NCBI GenBank assembly: GCA_026418995.1
Contig: JAOAAG010000149.1
Span: 1-38,283, forward strand
Source: Anaerolineae bacterium
GTDB taxonomy: Bacteria; Chloroflexota; Anaerolineae; B4-G1
Length of the DNA: 38,283 nucleotides
Direction of reading: 5' to 3'
Numbering within the stretch: the stretch's first letter is position 1; each line of letters begins with the position of its first letter. Below, piece by piece: positions 18,501-27,544 of the stretch. A program made the position numbers and the translations under genes. The notes under the pieces are model-generated. The model ran no database searches, was not told where the DNA came from, and saw only the letters and a list, made by a program, of their open reading frames with translations.

Positions 18501-19715
18501 TTAATCCATCGGAATCCGTTCCAGAATCAGACAGCCGCCCTGCCCACCACCGACGCACATGGTGTCAATGCCGTAGCGTGCTTTGCGACGCTGCATCTCG
18601 TAGGTGAGGGTGGCGACCAGTTTGGCGGCAGTAGCGCCCACGGGGTGTCCCAGGGCAATAGCTCCTCCATTGACGTTGACTTTGTCCCAGTTCCAGTGAT
18701 GCCCCTGGGCCTCCATTTCCTTGCCGACGGCCAGGCACTGGGCGGCGAAGGCCTCGTTCAACTCGATCAGGTCAATGTCGTCGAGGGTGAGGCCCGCCTT
18801 CTGGAGTGCCTTGGGCATGGCAAAGGCCGGGCCGATACCCATATAGGCCGGCTCCACTGCCGCGTAAGCATAACTGACGATGCGGGCTGTGGGCTTGAGC
18901 CCCAATTGCTGTGCCTTCTCTGCGGTGCATACAATCATCGCTGCCGCGCCGTCGGAGATGGGGCAGGAGTTGGCCGGAGTGACCGTGCCGTTCTCCTTGA
19001 ATACGGCCGGGTAGAGCGCTGCCTTCTGCACCGTCAGCCCCGCGTTGATTGTCTCATCCTGGACGATCTTCTCCCGTGCTACCTCCTGGCCGGCCACTTT
19101 CTTGACCACCTCTACAGGCACGATCTCCTCGTCGAACTTCCCCATCCGCTGGGCCATAAAGGCTTTCTTGTGGGACTGTACAGCGTAATAGTCCTGCTCT
19201 TCGCGGGAGATATTGTATTTCTCTACCAGGTTCTCTGCAGTGCGTCCCATAATCTGGTTGCAGATGGGATCGGTCAGCCCTTCCCATAAGGCATCGGTCA
19301 GCTCGGCGTGGCGCAGCCTGTAGCCCCAGCGGGCGCCTTTCAGGACGTAGGGGATGTTGCTCATGCTCTCGGTACCGCCGCACAGGTAAATCTCGCCGTC
19401 GCCGGCCTGGATGGCCTGATAGGCCGAGGTGATGGACTGCATGCCGGAGGCACAGTTGCGTTGGACGGTGAAGGCGGGTACCTCGATAGGAATGCCGGCC
19501 ATTAGTGCAGCCACCCGGGCGATGTTCGCGGCCTCTGAAGGGCTGCCGATGTTGCCAAGAATGACCTCATCCAGCACAGCCGGGTCCAGTCCTGTGCGCT
19601 CGAGCACCGCCTTGAAGACGATTGCCGCCAGGTCCTGGGCCCGTTTATCGCGCAGCGCACCGCCGTGTGCTCCCACTGGCGTGCGCACCGGACAGACAAT
19701 GACCACGTCTTTCAA
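18501..19715 (-). CDS. Acetyl-CoA acetyltransferase (thiolase)
   Basis: [12 protein letters not shown] active-site Cys; [15 protein letters not shown]-type motif ([18 protein letters not shown]); [12 protein letters not shown]. Probable TTG start at 19715 with aggaggtg RBS. Confidence 0.94.
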   Translation of the reverse strand: MKDVVIVCPVRTPVGAHGGALRDKRAQDLAAIVFKAVLERTGLDPAVLDEVILGNIGSPSEAANIARVAALMAGIPIEVPAFTVQRNCASGMQSITSAYQAIQAGDGEIYLCGGTESMSNIPYVLKGARWGYRLRHAELTDALWEGLTDPICNQIMGRTAENLVEKYNISREEQDYYAVQSHKKAFMAQRMGKFDEEIVPVEVVKKVAGQEVAREKIVQDETINAGLTVQKAALYPAVFKENGTVTPANSCPISDGAAAMIVCTAEKAQQLGLKPTARIVSYAYAAVEPAYMGIGPAFAMPKALQKAGLTLDDIDLIELNEAFAAQCLAVGKEMEAQGHHWNWDKVNVNGGAIALGHPVGATAAKLVATLTYEMQRRKARYGIDTMCVGGGQGGCLILERIPMD

Positions 19716-19884
19716 CTGGCACCTCCTGTTCGTGTGTGCAGGAAACCCCAATTCCTGCGCTGGCGGCGGAATATCCGCCCGGAACCCCAACCAACCATAT
19801 CGTCGGCGTCAGGTCTGCTTGTGCCGTTCGCCGTGCGCAACCTTAACTCCGGGAGTGGGCCTGGCTATAGTGTGGGGCGGCTAT

Positions 19885-20532
19885 TTAAGTTCTGGTGAGG
19901 TCAACTTGCAGGCTGCGGATGAAGGTCTCCAGCGCTTCTCGGTAGAGCGTTGCGCGCTCGATGCCGACAATTTCCCGCCGCAGGGGGTGTGCCATCAGTT
20001 CAAGTACGCCATTCAGCGTGGCCCACAAGATGGTGGCCGCTTGCCGTGGGCTCTGGCAGTGAAATACGCCTTCCTCGACGCCCTGCTGGATAGCGCGTGC
20101 TGCCAGGTCCAGTCCCTCCAGACTGATCGAGAGGACTTGCTGGCATATCTCAGGCGTGACCGTCTCCTGAAAACGTCCCCGGTCTGTGGCCATTAACAGC
20201 CAGAAATAATCCGGTTGCTCTGTGAAAAAATCGAGGTAAGCGAGTCCTAGTTTACGCAGCCGCTCATCGGCGGGGACGGAAGGCGTCTCCGCGTAGACCT
20301 CCTCCAGGCGTTCCAGCAGCTCATCCAGTCCCTCTAAAAGCAAATGAGCAAGGAGGGTCTCCTTGCTCTCGAAGTAGAGGTATACGGTTCCTTTGCTAAG
20401 CTCTGCCAGCTCGGCTACATCGTCCACCGTGGCGCGGTGGAAGCCCTTCTGGAAGAATACCTTCCGCGCAGCCTGGAGGATGGCTTGCCGGCGCTCCTCT
20501 TTTTCCCGCTCGCGGCGTGCTCTGGTGGTCAC
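19885..20532 (-). CDS. TetR family transcriptional regulator (fatty-acid regulator type by context)
   Basis: REREKEERRQAILQAARKVFFQKGFHRATVDDVAELAELSKGTVYLYFESKETLLAHLL. GTG start at 20532 preferred because the promoter and operator lie upstream of it. Confidence 0.88.
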   Translation of the reverse strand: MTTRARREREKEERRQAILQAARKVFFQKGFHRATVDDVAELAELSKGTVYLYFESKETLLAHLLLEGLDELLERLEEVYAETPSVPADERLRKLGLAYLDFFTEQPDYFWLLMATDRGRFQETVTPEICQQVLSISLEGLDLAARAIQQGVEEGVFHCQSPRQAATILWATLNGVLELMAHPLRREIVGIERATLYREALETFIRSLQVDLTRT

Positions 20533-20568
20533 ATCAGCCCCTTCCCGCGCCAACCGGCGGTCATTAAC

Positions 20569-20609
20569 TGACTCATAGTCATGATATACCGAAAAAGCGG
20601 GATTGTCAA
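20569..20609 (-). promoter_or_regulatory. Promoter and palindromic operator of the TetR gene
   Basis: Minus strand TTGACA (20604-20609)-17 bp-TATCAT (20581-20586), abutting palindrome TGACT-atg-AGTCA (20569-20581). Confidence 0.7.
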
Positions 20610-20648
20610 GATGCTGTTCGCTTGTCGCTTTGCAAGGAATACGCCCGG

Positions 20649-20677
20649 TTGACATTTAGTGACTGTGAGTTTATAAT
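20649..20677 (+). promoter_or_regulatory. Consensus sigma-70 promoter of tRNA-Gly
   Basis: TTGACA (20649-20654)-17 bp-TATAAT (20672-20677); the tRNA begins at 20686. Confidence 0.85.
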
Positions 20678-20685
20678 ATAAGCAG

Positions 20686-20757
20686 GCGGGTGTAGTTCAG
20701 CGGTAGAACGTCAGCTTCCCAAGCTGAATGCCAGGGGTTCGAATCCCCTCACCCGCT
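20686..20757 (+). tRNA. tRNA-Gly (anticodon CCC)
   Basis: Acceptor GCGGGTG/CACCCGC, anticodon loop TTCCCAA, T-arm GGTTCGAATCC. Confidence 0.95.
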
Positions 20758-20806
20758 CTATTTCATCTCGGCGGTGCCCCGATGTTGCTCTTAGGCAAGA
20801 GTGTGA

Positions 20807-20839
20807 AAACCGTCAGCCTGAATGGCTGACGGTTTGCTT
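20807..20839 (+). terminator. Terminator-like hairpin after tRNA-Gly
   Basis: aaaccgtcagcc (20807-20818) / ggctgacggttt (20824-20835), perfect 12-bp stem followed by gctttg. Confidence 0.7.
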
Positions 20840-21036
20840 TGAGTGACCTGTAACTCCATATTAACAAAACCGCAACGCTCTCTACACGTTAGCGATGCGC
20901 TTATCGTGTACAATGAAGGAAGTTGAAGGCGGGGGCTCACAACTGGGAGGCTTGGGCTGGACGGAACCTCACAGGATGAGCTCCCCTCAGCAGTGGAGCG
21001 CCAACCGCGTAAGTCCTGCGAAAGAGGGATAAGACG

Positions 21037-23028
21037 CTGATCGGTAAGACGCTGGGCAAGTACCGCATTGTCGAGCATATCGGGAGCGGGGGCATGGCCG
21101 AGGTGTATAAGGCCTACCATCCCGGTCTCGACCGTTATGTGGCCATCAAGGTATTGCACCCCTTCCTGGCTGAAGAGGAGGACTTCCTGACCCGCTTCCA
21201 GCGCGAGGCCAGAAGTGTGGCTACCTTCCGTCACCCCAACATCGTGCAGGTCTACGATTTCGACTTCGACCCCGAAACCCACTCCTACTATATGGTGATG
21301 GAGTTCGTGGACGGCCCGAACCTGAAGACCCGCCTGCGGGAATTGGGGGAGGCCGGGGAGCTGATGCCACTGGAAGAGGCTGTGCACATCGCCCTCTCCG
21401 TCGCTGACGCGCTCGACTATGCCCACCGACACGGCATGGTGCACCGTGACATCAAGCCCGCCAACATCATGCTGACCTCGAACGGCCAGGTGATCCTGTC
21501 TGATTTTGGGATTGCCCGCATGGTCAACACCACCACCCTTACCGCCAGCGGAGCGATGGTGGGGACGCCCGCCTACATGGCCCCGGAGCAAGGGCTGGGC
21601 AAGGTTGGCGACAAAAGGTCCGATATCTACTCGTTGGGCGTGGTGCTCTATCAGATGGTCACGGGTAAACTCCCTTTCGACGCGGACACCCCCCTGGGTA
21701 TTGTACTGAAGCACATCAACGCCCCACTCACGCCCCCGACACTCCTTAACCCTGCTCTCCCACCAGGGATTGAAGCAGTGATTACCCGCGCCTTGGCAAA
21801 GGATCCTGATCAGCGTTACCAGAGCGCAGCGGATTTTGCCGCCGATTTGAGGAGAGCGCTGGCCGGTGAGCCGATTACGGTGCCATCTTTTGAGCCCCCC
21901 TCGAGCTCTGAGATCGCTTTCCCTGTGGAGCAACAGGGAAGAGGGAGGCCATCTCGCCTCCATCTGGGCCGACGATGGCTGACAGGCATAGCGGCCGTAC
22001 TGGTGCTGGCGCTGGGCACTTTTGCCGTTCTTGCGGGCACGGGGATGACGAAGGAATGGTGGCCTGCCCTCGCGTCTCCTTCGCCAACGCCTCTGTTTAC
22101 GGCTACCGCGCCACCTACCGCCACGTCAACACCCGATCTGACGTCCACCTACGGCTTTCTCTCCACACAAGTCTCGGCGGGTGTCATCGCGGCGCTGGCT
22201 ACCAGGGATGCGCTGTCCACTCAGGAAGCGGCTGCCCGTACCCCGACTCCAAGCCCCACCCCCACCGCCACACCCACTCCAGACCTGACGGCAACCTACG
22301 TTGCTGGCTGTACGTTCGATATGGCGGTGATTGGCGATCCACCGGTGTATCCTCGTATTCTCGCCTCTGGTCAGCCATTTACTAAGCGCTGGACGGTCAA
22401 GAACACAGGTACCTGCCCCTGGCCGGAGGGCTTGAGCCTGGTTTATGCGTCGGGGGATGCACTGGAGATTGTCACAACTCCTGACGTGCAGTCTCTCTCT
22501 CCCGGGGAGGTGGCTGAGCTCAGAATCACTCTGCGGGCGCCGACAGAGTATGGGAGCTACACCGGCGTCTGGAGGCTCCAGACGAGCGCGGGGAGGACCA
22601 TCGGAGCGGACCTTCGCGTCACCTGTCGCGTGGATGTCACACCTACGCCTTCTCCGACCCTCCAGCCTACCCCTACCCAGACTGCCACACCAACACCATC
22701 AGGGCCGTTGTGGATGTCCGTTCCGGTGCTGGCCTGGTGCGATGCGTCAAAGAGCAGCGGCCGGATCGAGTGGGGCGTGGGAGGCGGCATCGCTGGCTCG
22801 TACCGCTACTTCTATAGCCGCGTGGCCCCTGAGTACGAGTTAGCCGGACCTTATCGCTCTATCTTCAGCCTGCCTCACGTGGAGACTTACCTGACCGTCT
22901 CCGGGACGATCGTCTGGCCGGTGCCCGCCGACTGTTGCCTGGATGACTACGGGCGCTACGTAAGCCCGAACGGTTACGAGATCGTGTGGTACAAAATATG
23001 GTATTCGGCAGACCAGTGCCCTAAGTGA
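21037..23028 (+). CDS. Ser/Thr protein kinase with TM segment and NBR1-like Ig ectodomain
   Basis: LIGKTLGKYRIVEHIGSGGMAEVYKA...HRDIKPANIML...DFG; TM near LTGIAAVLVLALGTFAVLAG; TPTPTATPTP linker; RWTVKNTGTCPWPEGLSLVY (NBR1-type Ig). The ATG at 21094 is inside the glycine-rich loop, so the start is upstream (CTG 21037 suggested). Confidence 0.88.
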   Translation: MIGKTLGKYRIVEHIGSGGMAEVYKAYHPGLDRYVAIKVLHPFLAEEEDFLTRFQREARSVATFRHPNIVQVYDFDFDPETHSYYMVMEFVDGPNLKTRLRELGEAGELMPLEEAVHIALSVADALDYAHRHGMVHRDIKPANIMLTSNGQVILSDFGIARMVNTTTLTASGAMVGTPAYMAPEQGLGKVGDKRSDIYSLGVVLYQMVTGKLPFDADTPLGIVLKHINAPLTPPTLLNPALPPGIEAVITRALAKDPDQRYQSAADFAADLRRALAGEPITVPSFEPPSSSEIAFPVEQQGRGRPSRLHLGRRWLTGIAAVLVLALGTFAVLAGTGMTKEWWPALASPSPTPLFTATAPPTATSTPDLTSTYGFLSTQVSAGVIAALATRDALSTQEAAARTPTPSPTPTATPTPDLTATYVAGCTFDMAVIGDPPVYPRILASGQPFTKRWTVKNTGTCPWPEGLSLVYASGDALEIVTTPDVQSLSPGEVAELRITLRAPTEYGSYTGVWRLQTSAGRTIGADLRVTCRVDVTPTPSPTLQPTPTQTATPTPSGPLWMSVPVLAWCDASKSSGRIEWGVGGGIAGSYRYFYSRVAPEYELAGPYRSIFSLPHVETYLTVSGTIVWPVPADCCLDDYGRYVSPNGYEIVWYKIWYSADQCPK

Positions 23029-24017
23029 GCCGCCAGGCCGAGCCACGTATTGCCAGTCGGGGGTATGTTAAAGTGTTTGTTTGGATTAACAACAGTCGCC
23101 TGCTACGGCTGGCCAAGGAAGGGAAGCGCCTGACCCCCTGGTGGGCCGCATTGCCCCTTAGCGTACTGATATTGCTGCTCTCCTCGCTCCCTGCTGGGTT
23201 GATGATGCTGACCCAATGGCCTGGCGGACAGATAGTGCCATCGGCCTATTCCGCGCTCGTGGCTGGCCTGCGGGCGCTGCTCTTGTTGCTCTCTGCGTTC
23301 GGTGGGGTGATCCTGCTGGTCTGGCTCTGGACCGGGCTTTATGAAAAGCGTGCTTTCTACACTCTGGGCTTCGAGCGGAAGGATGCTCTGCGACAGTATG
23401 GGCTGGGGTTGCTGACCGGCTGCTTAATGTTTGCCGGGGCGGTCCTGTTGATGGCTGTTCCCGGCTTTCTGGCCTCTGACACAAGCGGCCCGGGATCCCA
23501 GGGATGGGTCGCCCTGGGCGGGGTGCTGGTCATCTTTCCTGGCTGGATGGTGCAGGGGGCAGCGGAAGAGGTGCTGATGCGCGGCTGGCTGATGCCCAGC
23601 CTCGGTGCGCGCTACCGGCCATGGGCAGGGATTGTCATCTCCTCGGTGTTTTTCGCCGTTATGCACAGCCTCAATCCCAACCTGAGTCTCTTGGCACTGC
23701 TCAACCTGCTGCTCTATGGCCTGTTCGCAGCACTCTACGCTCTGCGCGCTGGCTCGTTGTGGGGAATCTGTGCGTTACATGCGGCCTGGAACTGGACGCA
23801 GGGCAATATCTTCGGCCTGGAGGTGAGCGGTAGCGGGGTCGGCGGTGGGATGGTGCTGAACCTGATGGAGGCCGGCCCCGACTGGTTTACCGGCGGCGCT
23901 TTCGGGCCAGAGGGCGGGCTGGCGGTAACCTTGGTGCTTGTGGCAGGTATACTCGCGGTGCTCCTGTGGAAAAGACCGGAGGGCAATACCGTTGAAAGCA
24001 CCCAGAGCGGACTATAG
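23025..24017 (+). CDS. CPBP family intramembrane metalloprotease
   Basis: GAAEEVLMRGW (EExxxR), FFAVMH, HAAWN motifs; multi-TM; GTG start overlapping the kinase stop. Confidence 0.85.
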   Translation: MSRQAEPRIASRGYVKVFVWINNSRLLRLAKEGKRLTPWWAALPLSVLILLLSSLPAGLMMLTQWPGGQIVPSAYSALVAGLRALLLLLSAFGGVILLVWLWTGLYEKRAFYTLGFERKDALRQYGLGLLTGCLMFAGAVLLMAVPGFLASDTSGPGSQGWVALGGVLVIFPGWMVQGAAEEVLMRGWLMPSLGARYRPWAGIVISSVFFAVMHSLNPNLSLLALLNLLLYGLFAALYALRAGSLWGICALHAAWNWTQGNIFGLEVSGSGVGGGMVLNLMEAGPDWFTGGAFGPEGGLAVTLVLVAGILAVLLWKRPEGNTVESTQSGL

Positions 24018-24597
24018 GGCGATCACTGTCATCATCCTCTCCACCTTGCTATTGGTGGTGGAGCATTACCACCGCATCTTCCCGTACAAAGCGCTGGATC
24101 GTGCGTTTCTCTATCTGGGGGTACCCTTATTTGTGATTTTAGTGGTCTTTCGCGATGCGCCCGCCAGGTACGGGTTCCAACTGGGGGATTTGAAAGCTGG
24201 TGCGATCTTGACAACCGTCGGATGGGGCATAGCGGCTGCGCTTGCACTGCTCACGGCACGCGGTGGCCCTATGCGACAGTACTATGCGCCTCAGATTAAC
24301 GCCCCATTGCCTCTTCTGCTTGATAATGCGCTAGATTTGATTGGGTGGGAATTTCTGTTCCGGGGCTTCCTGCTCTTTGCACTCTATCCGATATGCGGCC
24401 CGTATGCCATTTTACTGCAGGCTGTTCCTTTCACCATAGCCCACTTCGGCAAACCAGAGATCGAGACGTTAAGCTGCATATTTGGGGGCAGCGCTTTTGG
24501 GTATGTAGCCTGGCGTACACGCTCGTTCGTCTATCCGTTCCTGATCCACTGGTTTCTGGCAACGTTCACGGTCCTGGTTGCTGCAGGCCGGGTGTAA
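23992..24597 (+). CDS. CPBP-like membrane protein, degenerate motifs
   Basis: GWEFLFRGFL, FTIAHFGKP, FLIHWFLA; TTG start at 23992 preceded by ggaggg. Confidence 0.75.
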   Translation: MKAPRADYRAITVIILSTLLLVVEHYHRIFPYKALDRAFLYLGVPLFVILVVFRDAPARYGFQLGDLKAGAILTTVGWGIAAALALLTARGGPMRQYYAPQINAPLPLLLDNALDLIGWEFLFRGFLLFALYPICGPYAILLQAVPFTIAHFGKPEIETLSCIFGGSAFGYVAWRTRSFVYPFLIHWFLATFTVLVAAGRV

Positions 24598-25833
24598 CAG
24601 CTCCTTATAGGCCTCCTCAATATGCTCGACAATGCGCGGCCAGGCATAAGACTCGGCCCAGCAGGCAGCCCGCTGTCCAATGCGCCGTCGCAACGTCTCG
24701 TCGGTGAGCAGCCGGATGATTTTGTGTGCCAGAGCCTGGGGATCGCGTGCCGGTACCCGATAGCCTGTGCGCCCGTGTTGGACGAGAAAAGCCAGCCCGC
24801 CCACGTCTGAGGCAATGACCGGGGTACCACAGGCCATTGCTTCGAGCGCCACTAACCCGAAGCTCTCGTAGTCGGAAGGCATCACTACCATTGCCGCCGC
24901 TGAGTAATAGTAGGGCAGCAGGTCTTGCTCTTTGGCCCCCAGAAACACGACCACGTCGCCGATGCCCAGCTCCTCCCGCAAATTCTGCAATCGGACCATC
25001 TCATCATCCTCGCGGATGCGGTCGGGGTTGCCTCCGATGATAGGGACACGCAGGCGGGAGCGCAGGTGCGGAAGCCGTTCGACGACGTAAGCGACGGCAT
25101 GGAGCAAATTGTCAATACCCTTAAGCGGCTCGATACGTCCAACGAAGAGGATAATGCAGCAGTCTTCGCATAAGCCGATGCGTTTTCTGGCGTAGGCCGG
25201 GGGAATGGGGTGGAAACGCTGGGTGTCTATGCCAGGCGGAATGACCCGAATGCGAGTGGGGTCGGCCCCGTAGAACCGGAGCAGTTGTTCCTGCTCTACG
25301 GGCGTGGCTGCCACTATCAGGTCAACGCTGCGTACCAGCTCTCTCTCGACCTGAATACGGCGTTCAGGTTCCCGTTCCTCCGCGCGTCTGGCTACGGCGT
25401 TCTTCATCTCACCTAAAGTATGGAACATGTGTATTACGGGAACCCCCCAGCGCTGACGCAATTCCAACGCCACTGCGCCGGAGAGCCAGTAATGGCTGTG
25501 GAGCAGGTCATAACGGAGCCCATCACTCTCCGCCTGGGCCAGGACTCCTGCTGTGAACTCGGGGAGGTGGTCGTAGATGAGATGTTTATCGTACGGTTGT
25601 TCAGGGCCGGCCGGGAGGTGAATCACCCGTGCCCCACGCCCGAGGCCGGTGCTATTAATGCGGGGAATGGTAGGGTCTTGCGAACGTGTGTATACGTCTA
25701 CGTGATGCCCTCTGCGAGCCAGTTCGCTCGCCAGGTCTCTCACGTAGACGTTCATCCCCCCTGTTTCCTTGCCACCCAACGTGGCAAGGGGGCACGTATG
25801 TACGCTCAACATAGCGATCCGCAAGCTGGTCAT
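24469..25833 (-). CDS. Glycosyltransferase family 4 (MshA / sucrose-phosphate-synthase-like)
   Basis: GGKETGGMNVYVRDLASELARRGHHVDVYTR...VGRIEPLKGIDNLL...PSDYESFGLVALEAMACGTPVIASDVGGL. Confidence 0.92.
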   Translation of the reverse strand: MTSLRIAMLSVHTCPLATLGGKETGGMNVYVRDLASELARRGHHVDVYTRSQDPTIPRINSTGLGRGARVIHLPAGPEQPYDKHLIYDHLPEFTAGVLAQAESDGLRYDLLHSHYWLSGAVALELRQRWGVPVIHMFHTLGEMKNAVARRAEEREPERRIQVERELVRSVDLIVAATPVEQEQLLRFYGADPTRIRVIPPGIDTQRFHPIPPAYARKRIGLCEDCCIILFVGRIEPLKGIDNLLHAVAYVVERLPHLRSRLRVPIIGGNPDRIREDDEMVRLQNLREELGIGDVVVFLGAKEQDLLPYYYSAAAMVVMPSDYESFGLVALEAMACGTPVIASDVGGLAFLVQHGRTGYRVPARDPQALAHKIIRLLTDETLRRRIGQRAACWAESYAWPRIVEHIEEAYKELLHPACSNQDRERCQKPVDQERIDERACTPGYIPKSAAPKYAA

Positions 25834-25839
25834 CTTAGG

Positions 25840-25985
25840 GGCGGTTAAAAATCATCTCGTGGGCGGGTGCGCGGCGATATACCAGTAGATGGAAACGCCT
25901 CTTAAAAACCGCAAGGGCGTCAGGAGCGCGAAGGAAGCCGAAAAATCTGTGCATCCTTTGTGTGCCTGGCGGCTCGACCTGCGTG
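25840..25985. repeat. Copy 1 of a dispersed intergenic element
   Basis: GGTTAAAAA...CGGCGATA...GGAAA...ACCG..GGGCGT...AGGAAGCCGAA...CTTTGTGT shared in order with 38131-38240. Confidence 0.6.
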
Positions 25986-26287
25986 AACCCGCCGGATGGC
26001 TTTTTGACCCCTTCTTAGCTCCGCGCCCTGTCTGGCCGTTTCCCGTTTCACAGGTAGGATCAGCAGCGCCCGTGTCATTTGAAAGTGTACCACACATCGC
26101 ACTTTTAGCAAGGCTCGATGCCCAGCGCTTGTGTCCAGTCTCGTTGCTCCTCCCGCTCTTTCGCTGCAAGCTTGGCTCATCTCTATCCCTTGGCATGGCT
26201 CCAGTTATCTTATACCGAAACACTCTCAGCTCATCATCATTCACCAGCATCAATGCAACTACGAGCCGAGATCATGCGTAATACAAA

Positions 26288-26896
26288 ATGCCAGGCATCG
26301 AATACGTAGGGCGGAGTGCAGACGTGACCGATGAGAGCAAATGGATTACACTGGCCCAGAATGGCGACCAGACAGCCTTTAGTCGCCTGGTCGGCGCTTA
26401 TCAGACGCCGGTTTACAATCTGGCCTACCGCATGCTGGGCAACAAGGCGGACGCAGAAGATGCCACCCAGGAAACCTTTCTGCGTGCCTATGTTCACCTG
26501 CGCAGCTACGATTCCCAGCGTCCGTTCAGTTCCTGGTTGCTCTCCATCGCCTCGCATTACTGTATTGATCGGCTGCGAAGACGGCGGATGACCTGGCTTT
26601 CCCTTGAGGATGAAATCGTGGCTTCCGACGGTACTGGTGAGGTAACTGAGATCTACCTCAACAATGATGTTCCTAATCCCGAGAGTGTGATTGCCCAGCG
26701 GGAGCAAGAAATGCAGATTCAGCGCCTTCTGGCCGCCCTTTCTCCTACTGACCGGGCGGCTATGACGCTGCGTTACTGGTACGACTATTCCTATGAAGAG
26801 ATCGCCGAGGTGCTGAACCTGACAGTCAGCGCGGTAAAATCGCGTCTCCACCGTGCCAGGCGAGACCTGGCGCACATGCTCGAAGAGGATATGTAG
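26288..26896 (+). CDS. ECF-type RNA polymerase sigma factor
   Basis: Region 2 YRMLGNKADAEDATQETFLRAYVHL; region 4 YSYEEIAEVLNLTVSAVKSRLHRARRDL. Alternative GTG start at 26324 with ggag RBS. Confidence 0.94.
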   Translation: MPGIEYVGRSADVTDESKWITLAQNGDQTAFSRLVGAYQTPVYNLAYRMLGNKADAEDATQETFLRAYVHLRSYDSQRPFSSWLLSIASHYCIDRLRRRRMTWLSLEDEIVASDGTGEVTEIYLNNDVPNPESVIAQREQEMQIQRLLAALSPTDRAAMTLRYWYDYSYEEIAEVLNLTVSAVKSRLHRARRDLAHMLEEDM

Positions 26897-26995
26897 CGGT
26901 CCAGCCTGTCCTCTCGCGGGTTCAACAGCCTTGTCGGGCGGACGGCATCTCATCCCCAGCCTGCGGAGGGATGAATAGAGACGGGGGAATTTGAT

Positions 26996-27535
26996 ATGGA
27001 CTGTAGACAGGCGATCGAATTAATGCAAGATAGACTGGACGGTCTCTCCGGTACGGACAGTACCTTGATGCTGGAAGAGCACCTGGCCGGATGTGCCCGC
27101 TGCCAGAGTGAGTGGCACAGACTCCAGATGCTCGATCGCCTTTTTGCCTCGGCGCAGATGGTGCCCGCGCCTCCCTATCTGCGTGTGCAGGTGATGGCCA
27201 GATTAGAACAGAGAGACCGTACCAAACGGATGGCACTCGCGTGCGCCGCTCTAGCGCTTGGTGCTGTCACTCTGGCCCTACTCGTGTTTGTGCCAGCCTT
27301 CTTCACTTGTCTCAGCACGGCTGGCGCAACCACAGCCCTGCTCAGTGGGGGTCCGGCGACGCTCGGCCAGCTTCTTAACCTCGCAAAAACGCTGGGACGC
27401 ATCACGCCGCTTGTGGTTGGCGCATTGGCTTCTCCTGTAGCTGCCATTAGCTTGTGTAGTGTGCTGGTGGCTCTGGGAATGAGCCGCTTGTTATCAGGCC
27501 TATTACAGCTCAGCAAGCCGAATAACGCTGCTTAG
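26996..27535 (+). CDS. Anti-sigma factor (zf-HC2-type) with C-terminal TM segments
   Basis: MDCRQAIELMQDRLDGLSGTDSTLMLEEHLAGCARCQSEW, HxxxCxxC motif directly after the ECF sigma gene. Confidence 0.88.
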   Translation: MDCRQAIELMQDRLDGLSGTDSTLMLEEHLAGCARCQSEWHRLQMLDRLFASAQMVPAPPYLRVQVMARLEQRDRTKRMALACAALALGAVTLALLVFVPAFFTCLSTAGATTALLSGGPATLGQLLNLAKTLGRITPLVVGALASPVAAISLCSVLVALGMSRLLSGLLQLSKPNNAA

Positions 27536-27544
27536 GAGGGTGCG

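Noticed and set aside
18400-18558. N-terminal extension of 3-hydroxyacyl-CoA DH (YGIRSTQYAIRTPYSVFRIPYSVFRN)
   Set aside because: It is a translation of the heptanucleotide array and the thiolase 3' end; the enzyme starts at MYIFKAAVVG.
20791-21963. 390-aa minus-strand ORF
   Set aside because: Antisense to the kinase domain and crosses the terminator hairpin; no recognisable family.
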